A stretch of DNA of 64,000 nt from the NCBI RefSeq assembly GCF_001420605.1, contig NZ_LJIZ01000032.1:62001-126000 (forward strand), given 5' to 3'. This document shows, piece by piece, positions 1 to 8,171 of this stretch (positions are counted from its first letter, which is position 1; each line of letters begins with the position of its first letter). This DNA comes from Bacillus sp. FJAT-25509. GTDB lineage: Bacteria > Bacillota > Bacilli > Bacillales > Bacillaceae_G. The notes under the pieces were generated by a model. It saw only the letters and a list, made by a program, of their open reading frames with translations, was not told the DNA's origin and ran no database searches. The position numbers were made by a program, and so were the translations under genes.

Positions 1-1
1 T

Positions 2-424
2 TACACACTAGAAAATGAAGGCAAAACATTCGGGATTGGAAGAATAGGAAGCCTTAAAGAAGAAATTTCGTTAGAAGAATTTGCTTATTATGTGAAAGAA
101 AAATTAGATTTACAAGGTGTAAGAGTGGTTGGGAACTTAAGCGATCGAGTAAAAAAGGTTGCCATTGTAGGTGGAGACGGAAATAAGTTTGCCTATCATG
201 CAAAAAGAAATGGTGCAGATGTTTATTTAAGTGGTGATATTTATTATCATGTGGCACAGGACTTTAAAATGCTTAATTTAAATATAGTTGATGCAGGACA
301 CAATATTGAAAAAGTAATGAAATTAGGTGTTAAACGTCTTTTAGATAATAAATTAAAAGAAAAAAACATGGCTTGTGAAATTATCGCTTCAACGATCCAC
401 ACTGATCCATTTACATTTATTTAA
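2..424 (+). CDS. yqfO: Nif3-like protein YqfO, C-terminal part
   Basis: The reading frame is open from the left edge of the window, so only the last 140 or so codons are visible. Nif3/YqfO proteins carry a dinuclear metal site; they are often labelled GTP cyclohydrolase I type 2 homologues, but their cellular role is unsettled. Seen here are the C-terminal family motifs GDIYYHVAQD and DAGHNIEK. The His and Glu of the latter match conserved metal-site residues of the family. The gene ends just before a bidirectional terminator shared with the convergent ispH. In B. subtilis yqfO also lies beside ispH, which supports the call. Confidence 0.85.
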   Translation, partial: YTLENEGKTFGIGRIGSLKEEISLEEFAYYVKEKLDLQGVRVVGNLSDRVKKVAIVGGDGNKFAYHAKRNGADVYLSGDIYYHVAQDFKMLNLNIVDAGHNIEKVMKLGVKRLLDNKLKEKNMACEIIASTIHTDPFTFI

Positions 425-440
425 TCGTTTTTTCACTAAA

Positions 441-478
441 AAAAGGACTTCAGGGTTAAAAATCCAGAAGTCCTTTTT
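441..478. terminator. Bidirectional terminator between yqfO and ispH
   Basis: An 11-bp perfect stem (arms 441-451 and 467-477) has an A-run on its left and a T-run on its right, so it can stop transcription from both convergent genes. Confidence 0.85.
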
Positions 479-480
479 GT

Positions 481-1425
481 TTAGTCTTTTATTCTAACTT
501 TAGGTAGTATTTTATTTAATTCTACTATTGATTTTGTATCCCAAGTACTTTCATCGTTTGGATCGTACTTCTCCAAAAATGCGATAACCTCACGTGTTAT
601 CGGAGTTGGAGTTGAAGCTCCAGACGTAACGGCTACAGTCTTAACGCCCTCTAACCATTTTAACTGAAGTTCTGTAATATCTGAAATACGAAATGCTTTT
701 GTTCCTGCAATTTCATGTGAAACTTGTGCAAGTCTATTTGAGTTGTTACTCATCGGGTCACCTACGACAATTGTTAAATCGGCTTGACTTGCTTGATCAG
801 CAATCGCTTCTTGACGTACTTGAGTTGCCATACAAATTTCTTTATGAACATGAGCAGTCGGATATTTTTTAATTGCGTATTGAATTAATTCTACTACGTC
901 CCATTGGCTCATAGTTGTTTGATTTGTAATGATAATTTTATCAGTAGGAATATCTAAAGCATCAATATCAGATTTATTTTGAATTAAGTGAACAATCGAA
1001 GGAGCGATTCCAACTGCGCCTTCTGGTTCCGGATGTCCTTTTTTACCAATATAAATAAAGTGATAGCCTTCAGCCATTCGTTCTTTAATTAAATCATGTG
1101 TTTTAGTTACATCTGGACATGTTGCATCAATCGTCGTAAGTCCTTTTTTGATTGCTTTTGATTTTACTTCTGGAGAAACTCCATGGGCGGTGAAAATAAC
1201 AGTACCCTTTTCAATCTTATCTAAAATATCTAATCTGCTTGGACCATCTAAAGTAATGATTCCTTCTTCTTCAAATGCGTCTGTAACATGTTTATTATGA
1301 ACAATCATACCAAGTATGTAGATTGGTCTTGGTAATGATGGATCTTTAGCTGCATTTCTAGCAATGACCATTGCATCTACAACTCCATAGCAATAGCCTC
1401 GTGGGGTAACTTTAATAACTTTCAT
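481..1425 (-). CDS. ispH: 4-hydroxy-3-methylbut-2-enyl diphosphate reductase
   Basis: IspH (LytB) catalyses the last step of the MEP pathway, reducing HMBPP to IPP and DMAPP in the cytosol with a [4Fe-4S] cluster. The 314-residue product shows the three cluster cysteines at C12 (GYCYG), C103 (DATCPDV) and C198 (EICMATQ), plus the HPEPEG loop holding the catalytic Glu. The ATG is preceded by a very strong Shine-Dalgarno, AAAGGAGGGG. That site lies in one arm of a perfect 15-bp inverted repeat, which may control translation. IspG of the same pathway is 18 kb away. The call is secure. Confidence 0.97.
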   Translation of the reverse strand: MKVIKVTPRGYCYGVVDAMVIARNAAKDPSLPRPIYILGMIVHNKHVTDAFEEEGIITLDGPSRLDILDKIEKGTVIFTAHGVSPEVKSKAIKKGLTTIDATCPDVTKTHDLIKERMAEGYHFIYIGKKGHPEPEGAVGIAPSIVHLIQNKSDIDALDIPTDKIIITNQTTMSQWDVVELIQYAIKKYPTAHVHKEICMATQVRQEAIADQASQADLTIVVGDPMSNNSNRLAQVSHEIAGTKAFRISDITELQLKWLEGVKTVAVTSGASTPTPITREVIAFLEKYDPNDESTWDTKSIVELNKILPKVRIKD

Positions 1426-1433
1426 GGAGTAGC

Positions 1434-1477
1434 CCCTCCTTTATAATATTGTTGTCATTTTTTATTATAAAGGAGGG
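1434..1477 (-). promoter_or_regulatory. Perfect 15-bp inverted repeat enclosing the ispH ribosome binding site
   Basis: The arms 1434-1448 and 1463-1477 are exact reverse complements separated by 14 nt. On the ispH strand the downstream arm contains the Shine-Dalgarno. The upstream arm contains TATAAT, with a TTGTAT hexamer 18 bp before it, so it could also be a -10 element. A transcript reading through from yqfQ would hide the Shine-Dalgarno in a stem; one starting at this promoter would lack the first arm. No T-run follows, so this is not a terminator. Confidence 0.55.
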
Positions 1478-1506
1478 AGATACTACTATACAAAGAAAAA
1501 GAAAAT

Positions 1507-2298
1507 TTACATAAACAATTTTGGTTTTGGATTTACATTTGATGCAGGTTCTTCAATATTATGAGATGGTTCTACTTCTACTTCTGACTTAACTGGAGCT
1601 TTTTTTCTTCTTTTTGGTTTTGTTTCTTTTATTTGCTCTACATCTATTATTGCATTCGCTTCATTTTTTTTGCTTTTTTTTGTGTCGACCGGATCATCGG
1701 TATTTACTGCTTTAAATATTTTGTAAATTGAAGGGAAATTTTTAATAGCAGGAGCGTATTGTTGAATCATTGGCGTAACTTGTTGAGCAGCTTGAACAGC
1801 TTTTTGCATACCACCGATGACACCTGTAATAGAAGTGTCTCCACCCATTAAACGTGAGAAAAAACCTGGACTGCCATCATCTTCTTTTTCGGGTTTTTGC
1901 CCAGTCATTGGGTATTGATTTTGTGGTCCTTGTTGCTGATAATTACTACCGCCTTGTGCCTGCATTACTGGCTGATTTTGAAAAGGAACAGGTTGTAAAA
2001 TTTTATTTTGGCTTATATATTGTTGATGTGCGTTTAACTGCGGCTGATATGAAATTGGTTGCTGATAATGACCTTGTTGCCCAACTATTTGTTGGATAGG
2101 TGGATAAAACTGTTGTTGAAATTGCTGATAAGGTTGCTGTGGCGATTGGGGATATGGATATCGTTGATCAAAATTTGGTCTTGCACCGTATGGATTTTGT
2201 GAATTTTGATAAGGCTGTTGATAACTATTATAATAATTTGGACCGTTCATAGGAAAAGGCTGTTTATTTTTTTTCTTAAACTTATCAAGTAATCCCAA
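1507..2298 (-). CDS. yqfQ: YqfQ/VrrA-like Gln/Pro-rich protein
   Basis: This 263-residue protein of the YqfQ family (VrrA in B. anthracis) has no known biochemical function. It starts with GLLDKFKKK, runs through about 110 residues rich in Gln, Pro, Tyr and Asn, and continues into a more ordered segment containing the motif FFSRLMGG. It ends in a Lys/Glu-rich charged tail. I place the start at a TTG (2298) seven bases after AAAGGAGG; an ATG six codons upstream overlaps that ribosome binding site and is unlikely. It lies upstream of ispH on the same strand and diverges from cshB. The low-complexity core may vary in length between strains, as vrrA does. Confidence 0.8.
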   Translation of the reverse strand: MGLLDKFKKKNKQPFPMNGPNYYNSYQQPYQNSQNPYGARPNFDQRYPYPQSPQQPYQQFQQQFYPPIQQIVGQQGHYQQPISYQPQLNAHQQYISQNKILQPVPFQNQPVMQAQGGSNYQQQGPQNQYPMTGQKPEKEDDGSPGFFSRLMGGDTSITGVIGGMQKAVQAAQQVTPMIQQYAPAIKNFPSIYKIFKAVNTDDPVDTKKSKKNEANAIIDVEQIKETKPKRRKKAPVKSEVEVEPSHNIEEPASNVNPKPKLFM

Positions 2299-2441
2299 TC
2301 TAATACCTCCTTTCAAAAATGCTCTTTATTACTTAGGCTATGCACATAATTTGAAATGGTTAGTATAGGACAGAATAAAAATTAAAATGCTAAAAAAGAA
2401 GAAAGAAAAATTAGAATTAGCCTTATTGGGCAAATCTATTG

Positions 2442-2447
2442 TATAAT
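2442..2447 (+). promoter_or_regulatory. Possible -10 element for cshB
   Basis: A TATAAT hexamer lies about 77 bases before the cshB start in the divergent yqfQ-cshB spacer. No good -35 box sits at the right distance, so the call is weak. Confidence 0.3.
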
Positions 2448-2523
2448 AGATAATTGTAGCAATTTTGTACGAGGAGTTAGATTCCTCATTACATAGAAAG
2501 TTTAAATTAAGAAGGTGAGTTAT

Positions 2524-3831
2524 ATGGCAATTTCATTTAAAAATTTTCAATTAAAACCATTTATTTTGGAAGCGATAGAGAAGAAACACTTTTCAGAACC
2601 AACAGAAATTCAACAAAAGATCATTCCTCAAGTTAAAACTGGACGTAGTGTAATCGGTCAATCGCAAACAGGGTCAGGAAAGACTCATGCATATCTAATT
2701 CCGACAATTAATACATTAGATCCATCTTTAGATCAAGTACAATTAGTAATAACTGCTCCAACTCGTGAATTAGCGACTCAAATTTATAATGATGTTCAAG
2801 CAATCATTGAATGTTGTCCAGAAGATGAGCAGTTAACTGCAAAAAACTTCGTTGGAGGAACCGACTACAAACGTACTGTTGAAAAACTAAAAAAACAGCC
2901 ACATATCGTAATCGGAACTACTGGACGTATTAAAGATTTAGTAAATGATAATGTATTATTAGTTCATACTACGAAATATTTAGTAGTAGATGAAGCAGAT
3001 TTAATGTTAGATATGGGATTTATCCATGATGTGGACCAAGTTGCGTCAAAAATGCCAAAGAAACTACAAATGCTTGTTTTTTCGGCGACAATTCCTGAGA
3101 AGCTTAAACCGTTTTTGAAAAAGTATATGGACAATCCTGAACATATTCATATTAATCCGCAACAACTTTCAGCTCAGAAAATTGAACATATTATTGTTCC
3201 AAGCAGACATAAAGACAAAGTTAAAATGGCTAAAGATATTTTATTAAGTTTTCAGCCATATTTAGCAATTGTCTTTACAAATACGAAGAAAAAGGCTGAA
3301 GAAGTTGCGACTCAATTATCATCATATGGCTTAAAAGTTGGTCAAATTCACGGAGATTTAACTCCTCGTGAACGTAAAAAAATGATGAAGCAAATTCAAG
3401 ATTTAGAGTTCCAATATATTGTTGCTACTGACCTAGCTTCCCGAGGCATCGATATTGAAGGGGTAAGTCATGTAATAAATATTGAATTACCAGCAGATTT
3501 AGACTTTTATGTCCACCGTGTAGGACGTACAGGGCGTGCAAACTTCTCTGGAACTGCGATTACTATCTATGACCAAGAAGATGATCAAGCATTAGACAAG
3601 CTTCAAGACCGTGGTATTACATTTGAGCATCGTGAACTTAAAAAAGGTGAGTGGGTTGATTTAGGTCCACGCGCAAAACGTAAGCTTCGTAAAAAAACAG
3701 ATCGTAATTTAGATGCAGTTGCTAATAAAGCAATTAAAAAGCCATCTAAAGTTAAACCTGGCTATAAACGTAAATTGAATGCACAAAGAGAATCATTTAA
3801 AAATAATGTGAAAAGAAAAACGAGTAGATAG
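2524..3831 (+). CDS. cshB: DEAD-box ATP-dependent RNA helicase
   Basis: CshB is a cytosolic ATP-dependent RNA helicase that helps unwind structured mRNA and pre-ribosomal RNA, especially in the cold. The 435-residue product has the ordered helicase motifs: Q motif (PTEIQ, residue 26), Walker A SQTGSGKT (47-54), PTRELA, the DEAD box in VVDEADLML, SAT, then in the second RecA domain IVFTNTKKKAEEV, ATDLASRGIDI and HRVGRTGR. A very basic C-terminal tail of about 60 residues probably binds RNA. The chosen ATG follows GAAGGTGAG at proper spacing; an in-frame GTG nine bases upstream lies inside that site. Position and length fit B. subtilis YqfR. Confidence 0.95.
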   Translation: MAISFKNFQLKPFILEAIEKKHFSEPTEIQQKIIPQVKTGRSVIGQSQTGSGKTHAYLIPTINTLDPSLDQVQLVITAPTRELATQIYNDVQAIIECCPEDEQLTAKNFVGGTDYKRTVEKLKKQPHIVIGTTGRIKDLVNDNVLLVHTTKYLVVDEADLMLDMGFIHDVDQVASKMPKKLQMLVFSATIPEKLKPFLKKYMDNPEHIHINPQQLSAQKIEHIIVPSRHKDKVKMAKDILLSFQPYLAIVFTNTKKKAEEVATQLSSYGLKVGQIHGDLTPRERKKMMKQIQDLEFQYIVATDLASRGIDIEGVSHVINIELPADLDFYVHRVGRTGRANFSGTAITIYDQEDDQALDKLQDRGITFEHRELKKGEWVDLGPRAKRKLRKKTDRNLDAVANKAIKKPSKVKPGYKRKLNAQRESFKNNVKRKTSR

Positions 3832-3840
3832 TTTGAAAAA

Positions 3841-3868
3841 AGAAAGGAAGAATATTCCTTTCTTTTTC
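3841..3868 (+). terminator. Terminator after cshB
   Basis: A 9-bp perfect stem (3841-3849 with 3855-3863), a 5-nt loop and a T-rich tail begin 10 bases after the cshB stop. Confidence 0.85.
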
Positions 3869-3873
3869 TTTTA

Positions 3874-4004
3874 CACTTTAAGAAAGTATAAATTGGCAAC
3901 GAGGAAGTTAATTCGACGTGGTAGCCAATTTTAGGAATAAAGTATAAGTGCAACTAAACCTCTGTCTTCGCCTAAGACTTGCCAATCGGCAAGTTTTCTT
4001 TATA
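3874..4004 (+). repeat. Dispersed 131-bp repeat, copy A
   Basis: This matches the stretch at 15158-15289 along its whole length, including a 25-bp identical core (3932-3956 with 15215-15239). It holds two hairpins: AATTGGC pairing with GCCAATT, and TTGCC pairing with GGCAA. In the other copy the first hairpin is rebuilt with different bases that still pair. It starts directly after the cshB terminator tail. No reading frame is present. Confidence 0.8.
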
Positions 4005-4082
4005 AACGGGCGAACAATTTAACCATGTTTGATTTTCGTGTTAAAATGGTAAGTATGATTAATTAAGGTAGGAGCTGAAAGA

Positions 4083-4976
4083 ATGTTACGAATAGGATCT
4101 CATGTTTCAATGAGCGGTAAGAAGATGTTTTTAGCCGCTAGTGAAGAAGCTGCAAGTTATGGTGCTAATACATTTATGGTGTATACAGGTGCACCTCAAA
4201 ATACACGCCGTAAAGCAATTGAAGATTTAAATATTGAAGCGGGTTTAAAACATATGGCTGAAAATGGAATTGCTGATATCGTAGTCCATGCACCATATAT
4301 TATCAATATTGGAAATACTACAAATCCAGCTACCTATGAATTAGGTGTTGAATTTTTACAAAAAGAAATAGACCGTACAGCAGCATTAGGAGCAAAACAA
4401 ATCGTATTACACCCTGGTGCTCACGTAGGCGCTGGTGAAGATGCTGGTATCGCTAGAATTATACAAGGTTTAAATGAAGTATTAACATCTGAAACTCCTG
4501 TACAGATTGCGCTTGAAACAATGGCTGGAAAAGGATCAGAATGTGGTAAATCATTCGAAGAAATAGCGAGAATTATGGAAGGTGTACATTACAACGATAA
4601 ATTATCAGTTTGTTTTGATACATGTCATATTAATGACGCTGGATATGACATCGTTAATGACTTTGATGGTGTCTTAAAGCAATTCGATCACTTAATCGGG
4701 ATTGATAAAATAAAAGTACTTCATATTAACGATAGTAAGAATCCAATGGGAAGTCGAAAAGACCGACATGAGAACATTGGCTTTGGATCGATTGGATTTA
4801 AAGCATTAAACTATATTGTTCATCATCCACAACTAATGGACATTCCTAAAATTTTAGAAACTCCATATGTTGGGGAAGATAAAAACAACAAGGTTCCGCC
4901 GTATAAATTAGAAATAGAAATGTTACGCAATCAAGAATTCAATGAAAATTTAATTCAAGAATTATTGAAAGCATAA
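4083..4976 (+). CDS. nfo: Endonuclease IV
   Basis: Endonuclease IV cuts DNA 5' of abasic sites in base excision repair, using three zinc ions in a TIM-barrel fold. The 297-residue protein shows the family signatures: [13 protein letters not shown] near the N-terminus, the zinc-binding [24 protein letters not shown] and [20 protein letters not shown]. The metal-binding His, Glu and Asp residues appear intact. The start ATG follows TAGGAGCTG at good spacing. It corresponds to B. subtilis yqfS, also downstream of cshB. A terminator follows. Confidence 0.96.
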   Translation: MLRIGSHVSMSGKKMFLAASEEAASYGANTFMVYTGAPQNTRRKAIEDLNIEAGLKHMAENGIADIVVHAPYIINIGNTTNPATYELGVEFLQKEIDRTAALGAKQIVLHPGAHVGAGEDAGIARIIQGLNEVLTSETPVQIALETMAGKGSECGKSFEEIARIMEGVHYNDKLSVCFDTCHINDAGYDIVNDFDGVLKQFDHLIGIDKIKVLHINDSKNPMGSRKDRHENIGFGSIGFKALNYIVHHPQLMDIPKILETPYVGEDKNNKVPPYKLEIEMLRNQEFNENLIQELLKA

Positions 4977-4983
4977 TTTAAAG

Positions 4984-5018
4984 AAACCAGTCCAATTTAA
5001 ATAAAGGGCTGGTTTTTA
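4984..5018 (+). terminator. Terminator after nfo
   Basis: A 10-bp stem with one wobble pair (4984-4993 with 5006-5015) runs into TTTTT. Confidence 0.8.
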
Positions 5019-5153
5019 TTTTCTTATTAGTGATAAACTAGCAAATATGCTCTTATTCTTCCTAAATTGAATAAAAAACTGTTAATTATATTTAAAATAG
5101 AGCGGTTTATCAGCTACAAATAAAAATCCTTGTAGAGATACTCCCCCAGCAAT

Positions 5154-5201
5154 AAAAAAAGGGCACCCATATGTCAGTTAATCCGACTTATGAGTCCGCC
5201 C
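5154..5201 (-). terminator. Terminator after the 99-aa hypothetical gene
   Basis: On the minus strand an imperfect GGGC...GCCC hairpin with several wobble pairs is followed by seven T residues (5160-5154), 13 bases past the stop codon. Confidence 0.7.
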
Positions 5202-5214
5202 CATTTGATCTTCT

Positions 5215-5514
5215 TTATAATTCTATTTCTACAATTTTTTTTAACTTACTATCTAAATATGAAGCAATTATCTTTCCGTCTTTAATTCTTTTCACAGTGA
5301 CAACATTACTAACTAATTCATGATCATGTTCGTCTAAGTGCATTAATTTAATATAGACCACATGTGCCTTGTCACGTTCGATTAAACTACTAGCGATATT
5401 AAGAGCTAAGTTATGGCTTAAATCATCCATATGAAACATGTGTTTGAATTTCACTTCATCATCTGTTTCTTTGTCTAAATAAATTATTTCATAATGTAGC
5501 TCATGCAAATCCAT
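5215..5514 (-). CDS. Hypothetical protein, 99 aa
   Basis: I do not recognise this protein. It is soluble, acidic and His-rich in its first half (MDLHELHYE, FKHMFHMDDLSH, MHLDEHDHE), with no signal peptide or membrane segment. The alternating pattern suggests a small alpha/beta domain. I chose the ATG at 5514 because GAGAGGG sits eight bases upstream; an in-frame ATG five codons earlier overlaps that site. It has its own terminator and lies downstream of yqfT on the same strand, so the two may be co-transcribed. Confidence 0.7.
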   Translation of the reverse strand: MDLHELHYEIIYLDKETDDEVKFKHMFHMDDLSHNLALNIASSLIERDKAHVVYIKLMHLDEHDHELVSNVVTVKRIKDGKIIASYLDSKLKKIVEIEL

Positions 5515-5632
5515 ATTAATCCCTCTCATTTCGTTTTGGAATAATTAGGTGATTCGTTGTATGAGCATTATATGATTAGTGAAATGAGGAGAGTAATAAA
5601 TTAAAGCTTTTTAATGAACATTTTAACCAAGC

Positions 5633-5884
5633 TTAAGTTAGCTTTTGAAAAATAATATCAATTTGTTGTGCAGTGGCCTTAGAGGTAACATTTGCAATTT
5701 GGGAAAGAATTTGTTTTTTATGTTCAGTGTCATATATATTATAATTTTTCCCGTTTAATATTGCAGCCACTTTATTGGCTTGATCTGGAGTAATATACAC
5801 TTGATATTGTTGACTTAATTTTAATAAATCCTTTGGTGTTATACTATTAACCTTTTTATTTATGAGAGTCTGGATAATATTCAT
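5633..5884 (-). CDS. yqfT: YqfT family (DUF2624) protein
   Basis: This 83-residue soluble protein resembles the DUF2624/YqfT family by sequence (NSITPKDLLKLSQQY, TPDQANKVAAILNGKNYN) and by its position after nfo in Bacillus gene order. The function is unknown. It appears all-helical, with a helix-hairpin pattern rich in Gln and Lys and no membrane segment. A strong ribosome binding site (AGAGGAGG) precedes the ATG. The next gene on the same strand is the 99-aa hypothetical 118 bases downstream. Confidence 0.75.
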   Translation of the reverse strand: MNIIQTLINKKVNSITPKDLLKLSQQYQVYITPDQANKVAAILNGKNYNIYDTEHKKQILSQIANVTSKATAQQIDIIFQKLT

Positions 5885-6204
5885 TCTGAACCTCCTCTTA
5901 GGTGAAATACTTCATCAATAAATTTTATGAAAGGTCATTATAAATAATGAGCATAGGACACTAATCTCAATTAATTTTTCAAAAATAATATGTAAATCAG
6001 TAGGAGGAGCGTTATAAAACTTTGAAATTTCTATGATTTCATGTGGAAGATTCAGAAGTAACTAAAGGTGTTTGAAAAGACAAATACTACATAATAGCCG
6101 TGGAGTTCTTTAAACAGTGTTAAAAGGATCAAATCGTATTGAGGAGTTGAGGTATTTGATTGATGAGATTGAAAATGGAATTAAATTAACAACTCAATTA
6201 AACT
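5885..6204. other. Intergenic stretch with no clear gene
   Basis: No convincing gene, RNA or repeat is visible. On the plus strand, near 6119-6209, a short open run could encode the peptide-like tail GSNRIEELRYLIDEIENG before a stop. It has no ribosome binding site and stops in frame upstream, so at most it is a gene remnant. The yqfT promoter should lie at the left end. Confidence 0.4.
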
Positions 6205-6216
6205 ATTAAAATAGAA

Positions 6217-6246
6217 AAGCTTGAATTCATGATCGAATTCAAGCTT
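6217..6246 (-). terminator. Terminator after the YitT-family gene
   Basis: A perfect 12-bp stem (6217-6228 with 6235-6246) and 6-nt loop lie 12 bases past the yqfU stop. On the minus strand it is followed by a moderately T-rich tail. Confidence 0.75.
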
Positions 6247-6258
6247 AATTGTTTACTA

Positions 6259-7128
6259 TTAATGGATTGCTTTCTTCTTAAACTTTCCACCTTTAACATC
6301 AGCTATATTTCCGATGGCTACAAAGGCATTTTCATCATAGTCTTCAACAATCGATTTTAATTTTGCTTCTTCAAGTCTAGAAATGACTGTAAAGATGATT
6401 TTTTTATCTTCACCCATAAAGCCACCTTCGCCATGAAAATATGTAACTCCTCGACCTAATCGGGCATTTAATGCATCACCGATTTCTTTATCATTATCAC
6501 TAATGATCCAAACAGATTTAGTATCTTGGAACCCTTCAATTGTTAAATCAATTGTTTTAAATGCTACATAATAGGCAATTAATGAATACATAGCATTATC
6601 CCATCCAAATACAAATCCTGCACTTCCGAGAATAAAGACATTAAATGCCATAACAACTTCACCAATTGAAAAAGGTGATGATTTTGTTAAAAGTATTCCT
6701 ATAATTTCTGTCCCATCAAGTGAGCCACCATTACGAATTACTAAGCCTACGCCAATTCCTAAACCTAATCCACCAAATAATGCAGCTAGTAAAGGGTCAT
6801 TAGTTAAATGAGGAATGTCCTTAAAAAGAGAGGTAAATACTGAGAGAACAGTGATACCAAATAAAGTTGAGATAGCGAATGTTTTACCTATTTGTTTATA
6901 ACCTACTATTACAAAAGGTAAGTTTAACAAGAATAGAAAAATACCGAGATTAATCGAAGTAATATGGGAGAGGATCAAAGAGATACCTACGATTCCACCA
7001 TCAATGATATCAGTTGGAATAAAGAATGCTTTTAAGCAAGCTGCCATCAGAGCAGCCCCTAATGTAATAAAAAACCCCCGTTTAATAATCTTAAAGTTTG
7101 AAAGCTTACGATGTGTAATTGCGTTCAA
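6259..7128 (-). CDS. yqfU: YitT family membrane protein (DUF2179), YqfU-like
   Basis: This 289-residue integral membrane protein has five or six hydrophobic segments in its first 190 residues (the YitT/DUF161 region). A cytosolic C-terminal DUF2179-type domain follows, with the conserved GRGVTYFHGEGGF, motif-like VISRLEEAKLKSIV and DENAFVAIGN. The substrate and function of the family are unknown. Translation probably starts at TTG, six bases after AAAGAGGTGG. It is a single gene with its own terminator, divergent from the zinc-uptake operon. Its position matches B. subtilis yqfU, though several YitT paralogues exist per genome. Confidence 0.85.
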   Translation of the reverse strand: MNAITHRKLSNFKIIKRGFFITLGAALMAACLKAFFIPTDIIDGGIVGISLILSHITSINLGIFLFLLNLPFVIVGYKQIGKTFAISTLFGITVLSVFTSLFKDIPHLTNDPLLAALFGGLGLGIGVGLVIRNGGSLDGTEIIGILLTKSSPFSIGEVVMAFNVFILGSAGFVFGWDNAMYSLIAYYVAFKTIDLTIEGFQDTKSVWIISDNDKEIGDALNARLGRGVTYFHGEGGFMGEDKKIIFTVISRLEEAKLKSIVEDYDENAFVAIGNIADVKGGKFKKKAIH

Positions 7129-7311
7129 AAAACCACCTCTTTATCTATATTTATATGTTAATTGTAACACATTGTATTTTTCGTCACAAAGTGATAAGTC
7201 TTATTTATTAAAAATACATTAAAGATTTTCCGTGGAAATTAAAGGATTTAAAGTATTGATAAAGATGAAATTAAATTAAAAACGTATATAAATTTTGCCG
7301 AGTTTTCTTTG

Positions 7312-7371
7312 TTTACAAATAAGAACTATTCTCTTATACTAAGAACTTGAAGTAAAACGTAATTATTCCTA
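7312..7371 (+). promoter_or_regulatory. znuCB-zur promoter with Zur-like operator
   Basis: TTTACA (7312-7317) and TATACT (7335-7340) are separated by 17 bp, a good sigma-A promoter. About 17 bases after the -10 lies ACGTAATTATTCCTA (7357-7371), which matches 11 of the 14 defined positions of the Zur operator consensus TCGTAATNATTACGA. The placement over the expected start site suits repression by Zur under zinc sufficiency. That regulation is inferred. Confidence 0.6.
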
Positions 7372-7394
7372 AATAGATGAAGGTGTTTTAATAA

Positions 7395-8171
7395 ATGAGT
7401 CAAGATATCATAAAAATTGAAGATTTGTCTTATAGCTATGAACGTCAAAAGGTATTAACCGACATTAATCTTCTAGTAAAAAAGGGAGACTTTTTAGGTC
7501 TAGTTGGTCCAAATGGTAGCGGCAAATCAACCCTACTAAAATGTATATTAGGTATCCAACAACCAGATGAAGGAAAAATAGAGATATTCGGTACAGATAT
7601 TCGAAAAATGAAAAGCTGGGATAAGATTGGTTATGTATCTCAAAAAGCGAATAGTTTTAACTCTGGATTTCCAGCATCGGTTTTTGAAGTAGTATCATTA
7701 GGTCTTGTTTCTAAACTAGGATTGTTTAACGGTTTTAAAAATTCGGATAAACAAAAAGTCGCTGAGGCCTTAAAATCAGTTGGTATGTATGAATTTGCAA
7801 ATCGTAATATCGGCGAACTATCAGGTGGACAACAGCAGCGTGTCTTTATTGCGCGAGCACTTGTAAGTAATCCCGAACTATTAATACTTGATGAACCAAC
7901 CGTTGGGGTAGATGCTGAAAATGTAGAAAGCTTTTATGAATTACTTAGCGATTTAAATACTAAGCTTGGTATTACTTTATTATTAGTTTCTCATGACATA
8001 GGCATTATTACTGATAAAGTATCACATGTTGCATGTTTAAATAAAAGATTACACTTCCATGGTAGTAGAGATAAGTTTAAAGATGCTACTGAGAAGGATT
8101 TGTCTCTTCTATATGGCCATTCTGTGCATGTACTATCTCATAATCACGAGAATGGGGGAGAGCGAATATGA
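7395..8171 (+). CDS. znuC: Zinc ABC transporter, ATP-binding protein
   Basis: ATPase of a metal ABC importer, almost certainly for zinc. The 258-residue protein has Walker A GPNGSGKS, the Q-loop region, signature LSGGQQQR, Walker B LLILDEPT and the switch His in LLVSHD. The C-terminal tail is His-rich (HSVHVLSHNHENGG), a common feature of zinc transport ATPases. It overlaps the permease gene znuB by 4 bp, and the Fur-family regulator zur follows, so the three form one operon. No substrate-binding lipoprotein (znuA) is present here and must be encoded elsewhere. Manganese is the alternative substrate, but the zur linkage favours zinc. Confidence 0.93.
   Translation: MSQDIIKIEDLSYSYERQKVLTDINLLVKKGDFLGLVGPNGSGKSTLLKCILGIQQPDEGKIEIFGTDIRKMKSWDKIGYVSQKANSFNSGFPASVFEVVSLGLVSKLGLFNGFKNSDKQKVAEALKSVGMYEFANRNIGELSGGQQQRVFIARALVSNPELLILDEPTVGVDAENVESFYELLSDLNTKLGITLLLVSHDIGIITDKVSHVACLNKRLHFHGSRDKFKDATEKDLSLLYGHSVHVLSHNHENGGERI

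Noticed and set aside
1854-2099. Plus-strand open frame opposite yqfQ
   Set aside because: It mirrors the low-complexity Gln codons of yqfQ and shows no ribosome binding site or family pattern.
6119-6209. Plus-strand peptide tail GSNRIEELRYLIDEIENG
   Set aside because: No start with a ribosome binding site, an in-frame stop lies just upstream, and no family is recognised; at most a remnant.
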